Assembly: GCA_964647355.1 (NCBI GenBank)
Contig: CAZYGK010000047.1
Coordinates: 1 to 25,135 of the forward strand
DNA from: SZUA-430 sp964647355
GTDB lineage: Bacteria; Pseudomonadota; Alphaproteobacteria; Micropepsales; Micropepsaceae
Reading direction: 5' to 3'
DNA: 25,135 nucleotides
Below, one piece after another: positions 1 through 7,136 of the stretch. Below the pieces are notes generated by a model that was given only the letters and a program-made list of their open reading frames with translations, was not told the DNA's origin and made no database searches. The position numbers and the translations under genes are program-made. Each line of letters begins with the position of its first letter. Position 1 is the first letter of the stretch.

Positions 1-284
1 CGATGCTGAACCAGGCCAAGGGCCTCAAGTGCCCGACGCCGGAAGGCGCGTTCTACGTCTATCCCTCGTGCCAAGGCACGATCGGGAAGGCGGCGCCGTC
101 GGGACGCACGATCAAGAACGACGAAGACTTCGCCGCCGAGTTGCTCGAAGCCGAAGGCGTCGCGGTCGTGCACGGCGCGGCCTTCGGACTCTCGCCGCAC
201 TTCCGCATCTCCTACGCGACCTCCGAGGAAGTGCTGGAGAAAGCTTGCGAGCGCATCCAGCGCTTCTGCGCGAACTTGCGTTAG
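1..284 (+). CDS. Class I/II PLP-dependent aminotransferase, C-terminal fragment (aspartate/aromatic aminotransferase type)
   Basis: This is the last 93 codons of a gene whose 5' part lies left of the window; the Met at position 3 is internal. The fragment carries the small-domain end of fold-type I aminotransferases: a PEGAFYVYPS segment, then a LLEAEGVAVVHG strand-helix, then the SPHFRISYATS segment. In this family the Arg of that last segment binds the substrate alpha-carboxylate. The enzyme would transfer an amino group between an amino acid and a 2-oxoacid in the cytosol, using PLP. The resemblance to alphaproteobacterial aspartate aminotransferases is strong, but substrate specificity cannot be settled because the PLP-lysine and upstream specificity residues are not in the window. 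Confidence 0.88.
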   Translation, partial: MLNQAKGLKCPTPEGAFYVYPSCQGTIGKAAPSGRTIKNDEDFAAELLEAEGVAVVHGAAFGLSPHFRISYATSEEVLEKACERIQRFCANLR

Positions 285-308
285 GTTTCATCTCCGACGT
301 GCGAGCGT

Positions 309-314
309 TATAGT
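309..314 (+). promoter_or_regulatory. Candidate -10 element for the TPR gene
   Basis: TATAGT matches five of six bases of the sigma-70 -10 consensus and lies 23 nt before the TPR gene's ATG. The hexamer at a 17-nt spacing upstream (TTTCAT, 286-291) is a poor -35, so this is only a candidate. Confidence 0.25.
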
Positions 315-337
315 GGTACGTCACGGGGGACCTTGGG

Positions 338-1777
338 ATGAAACGCATCGCTATCGCGTTGGCACTTCTCGCGACCGCTTTTGGCGCGAATAGGGCCCTG
401 ACGGACGACCTCGTATCGGCTTGCCGGTACGGGGACTATGACAAGCCGGACGATACCATCGGTGCCTGCAACGCCTGGATCAAGGCTGCTCTGAATGACA
501 AGGAGCGCGCGGAGGCATATCTCGGTCGCGCGCGGGCCTATCAGGCGAAAGACGATTATGCGCGTGCGCTCGCGGATATGGACCGGGCCATTGCGCTCGA
601 CCCACAGAACGCGTCGGCATTTACGCAGCGCGGTGATGCATACAGTGCGAAGGGCGATTTCGCACGCGCGCTTGCCGATCACGATCGCGCCGTCGCGTTG
701 GCGCCGGGCGATCCCTTCGTTTATCGCGGGCGGGCCGACTTTCACTTTGATCGCGGAAACTACGATCTCGCATTCGCCGACTACGATCGCGCGATATCTC
801 TCGCCCCGGACTATGCGGACCACTATTCCGCCCGCGGCGAGCGGCACTTGGAACGCCGGCAATTCGACCTGGCGATGGCCGACTTTACGAAGGCCATCGC
901 GCTCGATCCGGACTCGCCATTTCTTTACGCGAAACGCGCACGCGCGTATGCAGGGCAAGGCGACTTTGCGCGTGCGCTTGCCGATCACGACAAGTGCATT
1001 GCGTTGGAGCCAAAATCGGCGCTCGGTTATGCGGAGCGCGCGGATACGTACAGGCGGATGGGCAACCTCGATCGTGCGATCGCTGATCTCAAAACCTCGC
1101 TCGGCCTCGATCCTGGGTACGGGCTTTCCTTCGACATGCTGCTCAGTATCTATCTGGAGAAGGGCGACTTGCAGGCCGCGGAGTCCTTGGTTAGCGCAGA
1201 AATCGCCCGGGCGCCGAACCAGCCGGAGCTCTTTCGGAAGCGCGCCGACATCCATGCGAGGGCGGGCGACGTCGATCGCGCTCTTGCCGACCTCGACGCG
1301 GCGGTCAGGCTCGCGCCGAAGGAACCTTTGACGTTGTTGCGGCGCGGCTTGCTGCTCGCCGATAAAGGCGACCTGCCACGGGCGCTCGCCGACTTTGAGG
1401 CTGCGCGGCGCGCGGCCGATGCTGAAGACGAGTATCTCTACCGCACCTCAATGTGCTGGGCGCGTGCTGCCGCGGGCAGCGACCTCGCGTCGGCGCTGGC
1501 CGACTGTCAGCGTGCGGTGCGCCAACGCCCCGACGCCGCGTCGGTCGTCTTCACGCGTGGGTTCGTCTACCTGCGGCTCAACCGCTTGAGCGAGGCGCGG
1601 GCCGATTTCGAAGCGGCCCTCAAGATCGATCCGAAGCACGACGATTCGCTGTTCTGCCGCGGTATCGTGCGCCGCCGCCAAGGCGACATCGCGGGCGGCG
1701 ATAGCGACATTGCGGCTGCAAAGGCGATCAACCCAGAGATCGCAGCGCAGTACGCAACGCTGGGGATCGTTCCGTAG
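338..1777 (+). CDS. Exported tetratricopeptide-repeat (TPR) protein, about twelve repeats
   Basis: The 479-residue product starts with a short basic N-terminus and a hydrophobic stretch (residues 2-18), which looks like a signal peptide or N-terminal anchor. From about residue 58 to the end the protein is a continuous run of roughly twelve 34-residue TPR units, each with a Gly/Ala-x-A-Y...G-D-x-x-x-A-x-x-D-x-x-x-A-I-x-L-x-P pattern. TPR superhelices bind proteins or peptides, so a scaffold role in the periplasm is the natural inference, but no partner is shown. The pair of Cys residues near 29 and 44 precedes the repeats. The gene is a single unit, convergent with the MlaC-like gene and only 30 nt from its end. 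No catalytic domain is visible. Confidence 0.85.
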   Translation: MKRIAIALALLATAFGANRALTDDLVSACRYGDYDKPDDTIGACNAWIKAALNDKERAEAYLGRARAYQAKDDYARALADMDRAIALDPQNASAFTQRGDAYSAKGDFARALADHDRAVALAPGDPFVYRGRADFHFDRGNYDLAFADYDRAISLAPDYADHYSARGERHLERRQFDLAMADFTKAIALDPDSPFLYAKRARAYAGQGDFARALADHDKCIALEPKSALGYAERADTYRRMGNLDRAIADLKTSLGLDPGYGLSFDMLLSIYLEKGDLQAAESLVSAEIARAPNQPELFRKRADIHARAGDVDRALADLDAAVRLAPKEPLTLLRRGLLLADKGDLPRALADFEAARRAADAEDEYLYRTSMCWARAAAGSDLASALADCQRAVRQRPDAASVVFTRGFVYLRLNRLSEARADFEAALKIDPKHDDSLFCRGIVRRRQGDIAGGDSDIAAAKAINPEIAAQYATLGIVP

Positions 1778-1807
1778 TGGCGCCGGCGCTGCGGTCAAGC
1801 GCTTGTG

Positions 1808-2437
1808 CTAGCCGCCGCGTAGGCGCGAGGTGCGGTCTTTGAGCGAGGCGGTGAGCGAGGCGATGTCGCCGCGGTTCTGCGACAGGACCGAGGCGAACTG
1901 ATCGCGTTGTTCGACCGAGAGCCAGATTCCCGCGACCTGCACGTCGACGATCTTGTAAGCGCCGCCTTCAGCCACGAGGCGGAACGCGATGCGCAACGGT
2001 TCACGCAGCGGCCCGCCTTCGGCCACCGTCGCGACCGTGACGTCGCCCGGCTTGTTCGCGGCGTCGCCGGTGACGCGGACGGTCGCCCCGGCATAGTCCA
2101 CCAGATGCGAGCCGTAGATCGCGGTCGAGTACGCGGTGAAGGCGGCGACGAACGGCTCCACCACGCCGTCGGGCGCGCCGCGGCGGAAGTTGCCGAGCGT
2201 GAACAGCGCGGTCTTGCGCGCGTCCATGTGCTCGACGATGTAGGCGGTGAAGCGGTTCACGCGCGCGGCCTTGTCCATGCGCGGATCGCGCAGGATCGCA
2301 AAGCCGTTGTCGATCATCGTTTGCGTGTAGGCGCGCGCGGCGTCGTCGGCCGATGCGGGCGCCGCGGTCAGCGTGGCGCTCAGAACAATCGCCGCGACCA
2401 TCGCAGCGAACCAAGATGGAAACATGAAGTCGCGCAT
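1808..2437 (-). CDS. MlaC/Ttg2D-family periplasmic phospholipid-binding protein
   Basis: The 209-residue product has a signal peptide ending near APASA (about residue 29) and a mature domain with the MlaC pattern: an N-terminal helix of the type ARAYTQTMIDNGFAIL, a central segment with FTLGNFRR and a beta-rich C-terminal half ending in the WLSVEQRDQF-type helix. MlaC proteins ferry phospholipids between outer and inner membrane complexes. The start was chosen at 2437 because AAGGAGGG lies 5 nt upstream; a start eight codons earlier has no such site. No mlaFEDB-type transporter genes are near, so this is an orphan copy. It is divergent from the amidase, and the two probably share an intergenic control region. 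Confidence 0.82.
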   Translation of the reverse strand: MRDFMFPSWFAAMVAAIVLSATLTAAPASADDAARAYTQTMIDNGFAILRDPRMDKAARVNRFTAYIVEHMDARKTALFTLGNFRRGAPDGVVEPFVAAFTAYSTAIYGSHLVDYAGATVRVTGDAANKPGDVTVATVAEGGPLREPLRIAFRLVAEGGAYKIVDVQVAGIWLSVEQRDQFASVLSQNRGDIASLTASLKDRTSRLRGG

Positions 2438-2442
2438 GGCTA

Positions 2443-2450
2443 CCCTCCTT
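2443..2450 (-). promoter_or_regulatory. Ribosome binding site fixing the MlaC-like start
   Basis: Read on the minus strand this is AAGGAGGG, followed by 5 nt and the ATG at 2437. It decides between that ATG and the in-frame ATG at 2461. Confidence 0.75.
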
Positions 2451-2461
2451 GCACGCGCCAA

Positions 2462-2616
2462 AGAGGCTAGCGCGAAACAGAGTCACTCAACCGCAACGCG
2501 TACGGTGAATTTGCGTTGTTGCGAGCGAGGGTTTGCGGGCGCCCGCCCGTTAATGGTCTGTTAACCCGGTTCGGTGGCAGCCGGACTGCATGTCCCCGGA
2601 ATTGAAAGGGCCTTCG
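2462..2616. promoter_or_regulatory. Divergent intergenic region between the MlaC-like gene and the amidase
   Basis: This gap must hold the promoters of both divergent genes. It contains a perfect 12-bp palindrome GCGGGCGCCCGC (2535-2546), immediately followed by an imperfectly centred repeat GTTAA-N7-TTAAC (2549-2565). Either could be a regulator site, but I see no convincing -35/-10 pair. Confidence 0.3.
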
Positions 2617-4062
2617 ATGAGCGATCTTTTGATGATGGATGCGACGGCGCTGTCGGCGGCGATCCGGGCGAAGCGGGTTTCCAGCGTCGAGGTGATGCAG
2701 GCGACGCTGGCGCAGATCGGGCGGTTGAACGGCCGCGTCAACGCGATCATCGATTTGCGGGACGGCGATGAGCTCTTGGCGGAGGCGCGGGCGTGCGACG
2801 AGGACATCGCGCGTGGGGCTTGGCGCGGGGTGCTGCACGGGTTTCCGCAGGCGATCAAGAATCTGGAACCGGTCGCCGGCATGCGGATGACGATGGGCTC
2901 GCCGTTGCTGAAAGATTTCCTTCCGCCCGGCGACAGCATCATGGTCGAGCGCATGCGCAAGGCCGGTGCGATCGTCATCGGGCGGACGAACACGCCTGCG
3001 TTCGGGTTGGGTTCGCACACGTACAATCCCGTGCACGGCACGACGCTGAACGCCTATGACCAGCGCGTCAGCGCGGGCGGCAGCAGCGGCGGCGCTGCCG
3101 TTGCCGTGGCGCTCCGCATGCTGCCGGTTGCGGATGGCGGCGACTACGGCGGCAGCCTGCGCAATCCCGCCGGCTGGAACAACATTTTCGCGCTCCGGCC
3201 GTGCATCGGCCGCGTGCCCGCGAGCCCGCGCGATGTTTGGATGCCGGGCATGTCGGTGCTGGGGCCGATGGCGCGCAACGTTGCCGACCTCGCCCTCTTG
3301 CTTGGCGTGCAGGCGGGGTTCGACGCGCGGTCGCCGCAGTCGCTCGACGGCACGCTCGATCTTTCGCCGCGCGCGCTTGAGGCAGATGTGAAGGGCAAGC
3401 GTATCGCCTGGCTCGGCGACTTCGGCGGGCAGATGCCGTTCGAGCCGGGCGTGCTCGCGCTTTGCCGCGAAGCGCTGAAAACATTCGAAGCTCTCGGCTG
3501 CATCGTCGAGGAGGCGGTGCCGGATTATCCGCTCGAGAAGATGTGGCGCGCGTTCTTGACGTTGCGCGCGTGGCACGGCGGTTCGGGCATTCTCACGCTC
3601 TATGAGGATCCGAAGCGGCGCGCGCTCTTGAACGCGCAGGCGATCTTCGAAATCGAAGCGGGCCAGAAGCTCACCGCGTACGATCTCAGCGCCGCCAGCA
3701 TGGTGCGCACGCACTGGTACGAGGCGGTGCGCCGGCTGTTCGAGCGCTACGATTATCTCGTCGCGCCGACGGCGCAGGTGTTTCCGTTCGACGCCGCGCT
3801 GGATTGGCCGAAGGAAATCGCGGGCGCGACGATGGCGACCTATCACGAGTGGATGAAGGTCGCGATCGCGATCACGATGAGCGCGTGTCCGGTCGCCGCG
3901 GTGCCGGCGGGGTTCAACGCGGCGGGGTTGCCGATGGGGCTGCAGCTTGTCGGGCCGCTGGGCGGTGAGGTTGCGTGTTTGCAGTTGGCGCAGGCATATG
4001 ACCGGGCGACGGGGTGGGCGAAGAGGCAGGCTCCCGGGCTGTTAGACACTTGCAGTGACTAG
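2617..4062 (+). CDS. Amidase-signature family hydrolase
   Basis: The 481-residue product is a full-length amidase-signature enzyme, which hydrolyses a C-N amide bond with a Ser-cisSer-Lys triad. The triad is visible as Lys81 (in QAIKN), Ser156 (in AGGSSGG) and Ser180 (in DYGGSLRNPAGWNN). The spacings of 75 and 24 residues are those of the well-studied family member FAAH. The DxxGSLRNPAxWNN form of the nucleophile motif resembles the 6-aminohexanoate cyclic-dimer hydrolase branch rather than GatA. The substrate is unknown. There is no signal peptide, so it should be cytosolic. I prefer the ATG at 2617, which has GAAAGGG 6 nt upstream, over the in-frame ATG at 2590. Its stop codon lies inside the inverted repeat in front of the toxin gene. 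Confidence 0.9.
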   Translation: MSDLLMMDATALSAAIRAKRVSSVEVMQATLAQIGRLNGRVNAIIDLRDGDELLAEARACDEDIARGAWRGVLHGFPQAIKNLEPVAGMRMTMGSPLLKDFLPPGDSIMVERMRKAGAIVIGRTNTPAFGLGSHTYNPVHGTTLNAYDQRVSAGGSSGGAAVAVALRMLPVADGGDYGGSLRNPAGWNNIFALRPCIGRVPASPRDVWMPGMSVLGPMARNVADLALLLGVQAGFDARSPQSLDGTLDLSPRALEADVKGKRIAWLGDFGGQMPFEPGVLALCREALKTFEALGCIVEEAVPDYPLEKMWRAFLTLRAWHGGSGILTLYEDPKRRALLNAQAIFEIEAGQKLTAYDLSAASMVRTHWYEAVRRLFERYDYLVAPTAQVFPFDAALDWPKEIAGATMATYHEWMKVAIAITMSACPVAAVPAGFNAAGLPMGLQLVGPLGGEVACLQLAQAYDRATGWAKRQAPGLLDTCSD

Positions 4063-4077
4063 TCCAATGGACTAGTC
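4057..4077. promoter_or_regulatory. Perfect 9-bp inverted repeat, probable operator of the toxin-antitoxin pair
   Basis: GACTAGTCC-AAT-GGACTAGTC is perfectly symmetric with a 3-nt centre and ends 7 nt before the toxin ATG. HigA-type antitoxins repress their own operon by binding such a site as dimers. A weak promoter (TTGCAG 4050-4055, TAGTCT 4073-4078, 17-nt spacing) would overlap the repeat, as expected for autorepression. It would place transcription start close to the ATG, giving a nearly leaderless toxin mRNA. The left arm contains the amidase stop codon. The symmetry is certain; the binding is inferred. Confidence 0.65.
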
Positions 4078-4084
4078 TGCGAGA

Positions 4085-4444
4085 ATGTCGGATTCAACGC
4101 CGGTCACGGTTGTCGAGACTCCGGAGTTCTTGGCGGCGACGCGAAAGCTGATGAGCGACGACGAGCGGGCGCTGCTGGTCGACTATCTCTCCCTCCACCC
4201 GACGGAGGGCGACTTGATCAAGGGCGCGGGCGGCGTGCGCAAGCTGCGGTGGGCCCTTGAAGGTCGAGGCAAGCGGGGCGGTGCGCGCGTGATCTACTAC
4301 TATCACAGTGCGGACGTGCCGTTGTTCGCGCTGACGGCTTACGCAAAGAACGTGCGCGACGATTTGAGTGCCGATGAAGTCGATGGTTTTCGAGCGTTGG
4401 CAAAGGGCATAGCGCAGGCATTCGCAAAGAAGAAGGTGACGTGA
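4085..4444 (+). CDS. higB: RelE/HigB-family toxin (mRNA interferase type)
   Basis: The 119-residue product has the conserved core of the HigB-2-like branch of the RelE superfamily: VRKLRWALEGRGKRGGARVIYYYH (residues 51-74) followed by FALTAYAKN and a DDLSADE segment (residues 81-98). Members cleave mRNA at the ribosome when not held by their antitoxin. Several basic residues in the KLRWA/GKRGGARV region are typical RNA contacts. The toxin gene comes first, as in HigBA systems, and its stop is 1 nt before the antitoxin ATG. The promoter and operator lie in the 3' end of the amidase gene. No Shine-Dalgarno is obvious (only GCGAGA). The HigB label is by family resemblance. Confidence 0.82.
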   Translation: MSDSTPVTVVETPEFLAATRKLMSDDERALLVDYLSLHPTEGDLIKGAGGVRKLRWALEGRGKRGGARVIYYYHSADVPLFALTAYAKNVRDDLSADEVDGFRALAKGIAQAFAKKKVT

Positions 4445-4445
4445 A

Positions 4446-4742
4446 ATGACCAAGGTTGCGGCGAGCATCAAACGCGGATTGGAGCAGGCGCTGGCCTATG
4501 CAAAGGGCGAAGCCGACAGGTCGCATTATCGCGTGCACGTCCCGCGGACGATCGATGTGCGCGCGATCCGGACGCAGCTGAAGATGACGCAAGAGGAATT
4601 CGCTGCGCGCTTCGGCTTCAGCGTCAACACGCTCAGGCATTGGGAGCAGGGCAAGCGCCAACCGGAAGCATCGGCACGGGCGTATCTGACGGTGATTTCA
4701 CGCGCGCCAAAGTCGGTGCGCAAGGCGTTGGAAGAGGTTTAG
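4446..4742 (+). CDS. higA: HigA-like helix-turn-helix antitoxin
   Basis: The 98-residue product has an N-terminal helix (MTKVAASIKRGLEQALAYAKG, residues 1-21), a linker typical of these antitoxins (HYRVHVP) and an Xre-type helix-turn-helix at about residues 38-75, with TQEEFAARFGFSVNTLRHWEQGKRQP covering the positioning and recognition helices. It should bind and neutralise the upstream toxin and repress the pair through the inverted repeat at 4057-4077. It begins 1 nt after the toxin stop, so translation is probably coupled. Its N-terminal helix resembles the first 21 residues of the RecQ protein elsewhere in this window (11 identities). Confidence 0.85.
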   Translation: MTKVAASIKRGLEQALAYAKGEADRSHYRVHVPRTIDVRAIRTQLKMTQEEFAARFGFSVNTLRHWEQGKRQPEASARAYLTVISRAPKSVRKALEEV

Positions 4743-4836
4743 GCGGCTGGTTGGCGGAGCGCGGGCAGTTGCGTTTCGGGCAGGCCGACGCACGTCCGTG
4801 ATCATCCCGTGACCCCGGATTCCATAGGAGGCGAGA

Positions 4837-6033
4837 ATGACCGGCAAGCCAACTCACAACATGCGCAACGCTCGCGCAGATGCGGACGTGCGCCTAGCGA
4901 ACGAGGTTGAGTTGATAAGCTCGAGTGCAGTGAGAGCGCCGCAGCGGCGAGCCAAAATGGTTGCGCTAGCTGTGGTTTGTGCCTGTTTATGCGGTGCGGT
5001 GTTTCCAGCTGCGACTGCGGATACTCGAAAATCCAAAGCGGCTGCTGTCGAGCCGAAATATCCCATCGATACTTTGACAAACGAGCAGCTCGCCGACGAA
5101 TTCGTTCGGAGCCTGGGCGGAGCGGCTGGCTCCCCCCGCGTTGTTACAAAGTGGAAGGTTCCAGTTGTTTTGGGTCTTAGCATCAGGGATATGGGTGTGG
5201 CGACGGCAGCACCTTATGCGGAGAACATGCCGGCAGAACTCAATGCTCTCGTTCACAAGAAGGTCGACGACATCAGGAATCTCTTGAAGATTCAAATGCG
5301 TTGGTCGACTCGGAAGTCAGCGGCGAACATGGAGTTTTCGCTCTACGGACGGCGCGCTGCGGTGGATAGGTGGGTCGTAAATCTTCCGCGTTGGTTCACC
5401 GCTGTTTATTCCGCGCACGCTGAGAAACCGCCGACTAGCGTCTTCGAAAACATCGTGTATGGCGGCGTGGCAGCGACCCGCACGGCAGGCGATGCAATTG
5501 ATCTAGGTGGATGCGCGGCAACATATCACCTCCGAAAGCATTATCGCTTTGAATTGGTAGCGCGCCAACTTCTTGCGGCTGGATTGCCCAAAGATGAGGT
5601 TGCGCGCAGCATGCAAGACTATCAAAAGCCCGATGAGGCGGTCGTAAAGCAGCGTCTGTCGGAAAATGATGCCAAGTTTCCGCTAGATGGGGCCTGCGTA
5701 CAGCGAGACTACATGGATCGTTGGGGAAAAATCATCGACGCATGTTTTGCGACGATGCTTGGCCTTCACCCCGCTCCAGTCATGGATGCGCCACAAGACT
5801 TGATCTGGAACAACCAATGGAGTGTTGTCGATCTCCGCTATCGATCGGCCGGGTATTCAATCTACGAGCGCTACTGGCCACTGTTTCTTCAAATCCTGTA
5901 CAGCGACGCTCTCCCCGCAGGTACGAGCTTCCCTGACGCGAGAAGAATAGCGTTCTGCGAGATTTCTGCGCGCCGCGCCGCATTCGAAGCGCAGCGGGAC
6001 GAAAATCGCGAAAACTGCACAGGCGTTCCTTGA
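4837..6033 (+). CDS. Exported protein of unknown function, lower GC than its neighbours
   Basis: I do not recognise this 398-residue protein with confidence. It has a long charged N-terminal region, a hydrophobic segment (about residues 42-61, MVALAVVCACLCGAVFPAATA) that looks like a late signal peptide or anchor, and a soluble remainder. The region around residues 85-175 (a KWKVPVVLGLS strand, then a helix with LVHKKVDDIRNLL, then MEFSLYGRR) faintly recalls DUF2927-type secreted proteins, but this is tentative. Cysteines at the C-terminal end may form disulfides. The start is well supported: TAGGAGG lies 5 nt before the ATG. Hand counts of rows 5281-5340 and 5701-5760 give 30 and 29 G/C of 60, against 42 of 60 in amidase row 3241-3300, so the gene may be acquired. 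It sits directly behind the toxin-antitoxin pair. Confidence 0.75.
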   Translation: MTGKPTHNMRNARADADVRLANEVELISSSAVRAPQRRAKMVALAVVCACLCGAVFPAATADTRKSKAAAVEPKYPIDTLTNEQLADEFVRSLGGAAGSPRVVTKWKVPVVLGLSIRDMGVATAAPYAENMPAELNALVHKKVDDIRNLLKIQMRWSTRKSAANMEFSLYGRRAAVDRWVVNLPRWFTAVYSAHAEKPPTSVFENIVYGGVAATRTAGDAIDLGGCAATYHLRKHYRFELVARQLLAAGLPKDEVARSMQDYQKPDEAVVKQRLSENDAKFPLDGACVQRDYMDRWGKIIDACFATMLGLHPAPVMDAPQDLIWNNQWSVVDLRYRSAGYSIYERYWPLFLQILYSDALPAGTSFPDARRIAFCEISARRAAFEAQRDENRENCTGVP

Positions 6034-6117
6034 TCCGACCGCAAGAAAGGTGGGTGGGTGAGAGAGAGTATGGCTACAGGTAATCGTGTCACTTGTTAGC
6101 GGCAGGGCTTTGCTTGG

Positions 6118-6984
6118 CTAGCGCCGCTTTGAACGTTGCTCCGCATCGTCGACGTACTGCTTGTAGCCTTCGGGGTTGATGAAGGTGCTGGGTCCTAGCG
6201 TCTCGTATTGCTTCAGCTTCGTTGCCATGTCGAAGTAGCCGCCGTGGGCGCCGAGGAAGATTTCGGCGGGGAGGGTGCGTAGCGTTTCGAACGTGCGTTC
6301 GAAGTCGGCGGCGATGCCGGGGTAGCTTTCTTTGTGCTCGCTCGTCGTTGTGAAGTGGTACTCCGACCAGAAGCCGGTGCCGCCGACGATGACGATGTCG
6401 CGAAGCTTGTCCTTAGGGTCGCCCGGCATGTGGGCGCGCATCGTCCAGGTCGTGCAGCCGCGCGTGTGGCCGGCGGTCTTGTGCGCCGTGAGCGTTGTTC
6501 CGCCCAGGCTCACCGTGTCGCCGTGTTTCAAGACGCGATTCACCTTCACGGGGGCAAAATGGGTCTTTGAGGGCGGCGAGGGGGCGATGAAGTCCGTTTC
6601 GCCGCCGGACTCAACGACATCGGCGTCGCCTTCCATCACCATGTTTTGGGCGCGCGTTTCGCGGACGATTTGTGCCGCACCGCCCATGTGGTCGGAGTGC
6701 GCTTGGCTGTTCAGCAGGATCTTGATGCCGCTCCAGCGAAAGCCGAGTTGCTCGACGCTTGCGCGGATCTGCGGCGGGGAGGTGTCGAGGTTCGCGTTGA
6801 TCAAGATGCTGCCCTTGGGCGTCACCACCAGGTAGCTCGCGAGGTCCTCGCTTCCCACGTAGTAGAGATTGTCGGCGATTTGGAATGGGGTGATCGGCGT
6901 GGTCCACGATGCGGGCGTTTCGGCGTGCGCGGGGTGGGCGAGGCTGAGCAGGAGGAGCAGGAGTCAGGTAAGACGTGTACGCAT
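6118..6984 (-). pseudogene. Subclass B3 metallo-beta-lactamase, Gln116 (GOB-like) type, with an in-frame TGA in the signal peptide
   Basis: From 6858 down to 6118 the frame encodes a complete B3 lactamase core: YYVGSEDLASYLVVTPKG, the metal motif NSQAHSDH, AGHTRGCTTW and GAHGGYF. The first position of the usual HxHxDH is Gln, as in GOB enzymes; the other five ligands are present. The frame runs on upstream through a hydrophobic leader (LLLLLLSLAHPAHA) to a TGA at 6966-6964, and beyond it to an ATG at 6984 encoding MRTRLT. Replacing the TGA by a sense codon would give a normal Sec signal peptide. Starting at the GTG at 6858 instead would remove both leader and first strand. The gene is therefore either freshly inactivated, a sequence error, or rescued by readthrough. 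The sequence does not tell which. Confidence 0.8.
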
Positions 6985-7056
6985 TGCACTGACCTGATGT
7001 TGAGCCACGAACTTATCTCGCTGCAGGTTGTTTGTCGCGCGGGCCCTCATCCGTCA

Positions 7057-7116
7057 CCGCATGCCTGATGGCATGCGGCGCCACCTTCTCCCACTCGCTC
7101 CGCTCGCGGGAGAAGG
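7057..7116. repeat. Two-stem intergenic palindromic element
   Basis: CCGCATGCC-TGAT-GGCATGCGG (7057-7078) is followed by CCTTCTCCC-N15-GGGAGAAGG (7084-7116). Its wording closely resembles the dispersed 'CCTCACC...CCTCTCCC...GGGAGAGGG' intergenic repeats common in alphaproteobacterial chromosomes. It lies just downstream of the desaturase stop and upstream of the lactamase, so it may end desaturase transcription, although no T-run follows. Confidence 0.6.
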
Positions 7117-7136
7117 GCTGGGTCTTCCTTTTCTTG

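Noticed and set aside
308..1255. A long minus-strand open frame opposite the TPR gene
   Set aside because: The plus strand shows twelve clean TPR units; the opposite frame has regularly repeated wording only because it mirrors those repeats.
2467..3846. A 459-codon open frame on the minus strand opposite the amidase gene
   Set aside because: It is very Arg/His-rich with no family motifs, and it lies opposite a full-length amidase with an intact triad. It is a high-GC antisense shadow.
4743..4836. Possible terminator or promoter between the antitoxin and the orphan gene
   Set aside because: No stable inverted repeat with a T-run and no convincing -35/-10 pair are visible; the orphan gene may be read from the TA promoter or from an unrecognised one.
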